Source: JBGFRR01 sp041695045
Lineage (GTDB): Bacteria; Bacteroidota; Ignavibacteria; UBA10030
Assembly (NCBI GenBank): GCA_041695045.1
Contig: JBGFRR010000025.1
Coordinates: forward strand, 1-15,240
Direction: 5' to 3'
DNA: 15,240 nt
Shown piece after piece: positions 13,137 to 15,240 of this stretch. The notes under the pieces were generated by a model. That model saw only the letters and a program-made list of their open reading frames with translations. It had not been told where the DNA came from and made no database searches. The translations under genes and the position numbers were made by a program. Within the stretch, counting starts at the first letter, position 1. Each line of letters starts with the position of its first letter.

Positions 13137-15104
13137 ATGCAATCGAAGTCTTCCCCTCCCTCCAACATTACCTCTGTCTTACGGGAAAAGCGTGTGTTCA
13201 AGCCGCGGTCGGAGTTTTCGAAGCAAGCATACATCAAGTCGTTCGCACAATACAAGAAGATCTATGACGCGTCGATGAAGAACCCAGACATGTTTTGGGC
13301 CGGTGTAGCGAAAGAGCTCCATTGGCTTAAACCCTGGAAAAAGGTTTTGACCTGGAAGTTGCCGTTTGCCAAGTGGTTCGTTGGGGGAACGATCAACGCA
13401 TCGTACAATTGTCTCGACCGCCATCTCTCAACGTGGAGAAAGAACAAAGCCGCAATTATCTGGGAAGGCGAACCGGGAGAGACCCGCACGCTCACGTATC
13501 AGGAACTGCATCGTGAAGTGTGCAAGTTCGCCAATGTGCTGAAGGGATTGGGCGTCCAAAAAGGAGACCGCGTTGCCATCTACATGTCGCTCGTGCCGGA
13601 GTTAGCTATTGCGATGCTTGCGTGTGCGCGCATTGGGGCAACGCATTCGATCATCTTCGGCGGCTTTAGTTCCCAAGCGCTCGTCGACCGCATCAACGAT
13701 GCTCAAGCCAGTGTAGTCGTTACCGCAGACGGCGGGTATCGCCGCGGAACAAGTATCCCATTGAAGAAGAATGTGGATGAAGCGGTCCGCAGCACACCGT
13801 CTGTGAAGCATGTGATTGTTCTGAAACGAACGGGGCACGAAGTGACGATGGAAGCCGGCCGCGATCACTGGTGGTCGGAGCTCATGGCAGTCGCATCCGA
13901 GCGGTGCGACGCAGAGCCGCTCGACTCCGAACATCCCCTCTACATTCTCTACACCAGCGGCACAACGGGTAAGCCGAAGGGGGTAGTGCATTCCACCGGC
14001 GGCTATCTCACCGGTGTGTACATCACAACAAAGTGGGTGTTCGACATCAAAGACACCGACACCTACTGGTGCACGGCGGACATTGGCTGGGTAACGGGGC
14101 ATTCGTACGTCATCTACGGTCCTCTGGCAAACGGAGCAACCACGCTCATGTACGAAGGCGCTCCGAACTGGCCGGAACCCGACCGCTTCTGGCGCATCAT
14201 CGACAAGTACAAGGTGAACATCTTCTACACGGCGCCCACGGCGATCAGGGCATTCATCCGCTGGGGTGAACAGTGGCCGATGAAGCATTCGCTCGATTCG
14301 CTGCGCTTGTTAGGAACCGTTGGAGAACCGATCAACCCCGAAGCATGGATGTGGTACTACAAGGTCATCGGTAAAGAGCGCTGCCCGATTGTGGACACGT
14401 GGTGGCAAACAGAAACCGGTGCAATCATGATTACACCGTTGCCGGGAGCAACGCCCACCAAGCCGGGCACGGCAACGCTGCCGCTCCCAGGAATCCTGCC
14501 GGATGTCGTCAACAAAGAAGGCAAATCGGTGGGAAAGAACCAGGGTGGATATTTGGTAATCCGGAAACCCTGGCCATCAATGCTGCGCACAATCTATGGC
14601 GACCCAGAGCGGTTCAAAAAACAATACTGGAGTGAGATCAAAGGGATGTACTTCACGGGAGACGGTGCGCGGCGGGATGAGGACGGCTATTTCTGGATCA
14701 TGGGACGTGTTGATGATGTGTTGAACGTCTCCGGCCACCGACTCGGGACTGCCGAGGTTGAAAGCGCGCTCGTGAGCCATCCCGCGGTCGCTGAGGCTGC
14801 GGTTGTTGGAAAGCCGGATGAGATCAAAGGTTCGGCGATCTGTGCATTCGTGACGCTGGAGGGTAAGCGCACGCCGACAGCGGGATTGAAAGAAGAATTG
14901 CGGCAGCACGTGGCCAAGGAGATCGGCGCGCTTGCCCGGCCGGATGAAATTCGCTTTACCGATGCCTTGCCGAAGACGCGCAGCGGGAAGATCATGCGTC
15001 GGCTCTTGAGAGAGATCGCCACGAACGGCGCTGTCAAAGGCGACACGACGACGTTAGAGGATTTCTCCGTGTTGGAAGCCCTTCGTGCAGGGGAGGAAGA
15101 GTAA
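13137..15104 (+). CDS. acs: Acetyl-CoA synthetase (AMP-forming)
   Basis: Activates acetate with ATP and CoA to acetyl-CoA through acetyl-AMP in the cytoplasm. I prefer ATG 13137 (655 residues) because GGAG (13127-13130) lies six bases before it; ATG 13125 in the same frame adds four residues and has no ribosome site. The length matches bacterial Acs (about 650). Signatures are the N-terminal ACS domain, the AMP-binding P-loop YTSGTTGKPKGVVH, CTADIGWVTGHSYVIYGPL, the acyl-pocket WWQTETG with Trp, the hinge region GDGARRDEDGYFWIMGRVDD, VSGHRLGTAEVESAL, and the C-terminal PKTRSGKIMRR whose Lys is the acetylation site that switches Acs off in other bacteria. No deacetylase or acetyltransferase gene is adjacent. 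It has its own promoter, and a palindrome cluster lies just downstream. Confidence 0.95.
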   Translation: MQSKSSPPSNITSVLREKRVFKPRSEFSKQAYIKSFAQYKKIYDASMKNPDMFWAGVAKELHWLKPWKKVLTWKLPFAKWFVGGTINASYNCLDRHLSTWRKNKAAIIWEGEPGETRTLTYQELHREVCKFANVLKGLGVQKGDRVAIYMSLVPELAIAMLACARIGATHSIIFGGFSSQALVDRINDAQASVVVTADGGYRRGTSIPLKKNVDEAVRSTPSVKHVIVLKRTGHEVTMEAGRDHWWSELMAVASERCDAEPLDSEHPLYILYTSGTTGKPKGVVHSTGGYLTGVYITTKWVFDIKDTDTYWCTADIGWVTGHSYVIYGPLANGATTLMYEGAPNWPEPDRFWRIIDKYKVNIFYTAPTAIRAFIRWGEQWPMKHSLDSLRLLGTVGEPINPEAWMWYYKVIGKERCPIVDTWWQTETGAIMITPLPGATPTKPGTATLPLPGILPDVVNKEGKSVGKNQGGYLVIRKPWPSMLRTIYGDPERFKKQYWSEIKGMYFTGDGARRDEDGYFWIMGRVDDVLNVSGHRLGTAEVESALVSHPAVAEAAVVGKPDEIKGSAICAFVTLEGKRTPTAGLKEELRQHVAKEIGALARPDEIRFTDALPKTRSGKIMRRLLREIATNGAVKGDTTTLEDFSVLEALRAGEEE

Positions 15105-15135
15105 TTGGTTTTATATGCAACAAAGTTTCTTGTTG

Positions 15136-15220
15136 CCACGAGCTTTAGCTCGTGGGAATTGAAAAATGAAAGGAAAGGGTTTTAACCCTCGTTTCTGTGG
15201 AGCGTGGGCTAAAGCCCATG
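15136..15220. repeat. REP/BIME-like cluster of three palindromes after acs
   Basis: Three hairpins lie within 85 bases. CCACGAGCT (15136-15144) pairs with AGCTCGTGG (15147-15155) around TT. AGGGTT (15176-15181) pairs with AACCCT (15184-15189) around TT. CGTGGGCT (15203-15210) pairs with AGCCCATG (15213-15220) around AA, with one G-T pair. The outer two share the core GCTTTAGC in opposite orientation, the arrangement of bacterial interspersed mosaic elements built from REP sequences. It could be an acs 3' end, but no T-run follows the first stem. No RAYT transposase is in the window, so REP identity is inferred. Confidence 0.6.
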
Positions 15221-15240
15221 ATTATTTTGTTTATGCCTAG

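Noticed and set aside
13019..13267. 82-codon ORF before acs
   Set aside because: Overlaps the start of acs in another frame, crosses the predicted promoter, and has no ribosome site.

Overview
The window looks like a chromosomal segment of a Gram-negative bacterium of moderate GC, most plausibly from the Bacteroidota/Chlorobiota side of the tree (Ignavibacteria-like). That placement is an inference. It rests on weak or absent Shine-Dalgarno sites before several genes, a very large SprA-flavoured outer-membrane protein, and an intergenic style full of short palindromic repeats. No 16S or ribosomal protein gene is present to settle it.

Bases 8-7725 form one tightly packed, all-plus-strand gene cluster that is almost certainly an operon: xseA, xseB (exonuclease VII), dxs (entry to the MEP isoprenoid pathway), a Gfo/Idh/MocA-type oxidoreductase, a SAM hydroxide adenosyltransferase (DUF62), ribD, ribE (riboflavin synthesis) and a 250-residue protein I do not recognise. 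Gaps are 21 bases or less and five junctions overlap or nearly touch. After a 93-base gap with a good sigma70-type promoter and a short hairpin plus T-run come secG, tRNA-Lys(CTT) and tRNA-Leu(CAA).

The most unusual part is 8307-9176. The intact tRNA-Leu gene is followed by two tandem 392-bp units, identical except for two bases. Each unit carries a 93-codon GIY-YIG nuclease ORF that begins 3 bases after the tRNA end, and each ends in a copy of the tRNA-Leu 3' half (anticodon arm to discriminator base). That copy is interrupted in the variable region by a 36-base double palindrome. The layout (intact tRNA, cargo, tRNA 3' fragment, cargo, tRNA 3' fragment) resembles tandem insertion of a minimal tRNA-targeting element whose only gene is the nuclease.

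Bases 9248-12802 encode a 1184-residue exported, beta-rich protein ending in Phe, probably an outer-membrane barrel. A 322-base intergenic region follows, holding two palindromic structures and a clear sigma70-like promoter. It leads to acs (acetyl-CoA synthetase, 13137-15104). The window ends in a REP/BIME-like cluster of three palindromes (15136-15220).

Functionally, the first cluster links DNA repair, isoprenoid precursor supply, SAM turnover and flavin synthesis. secG belongs to protein export and acs to acetate activation.
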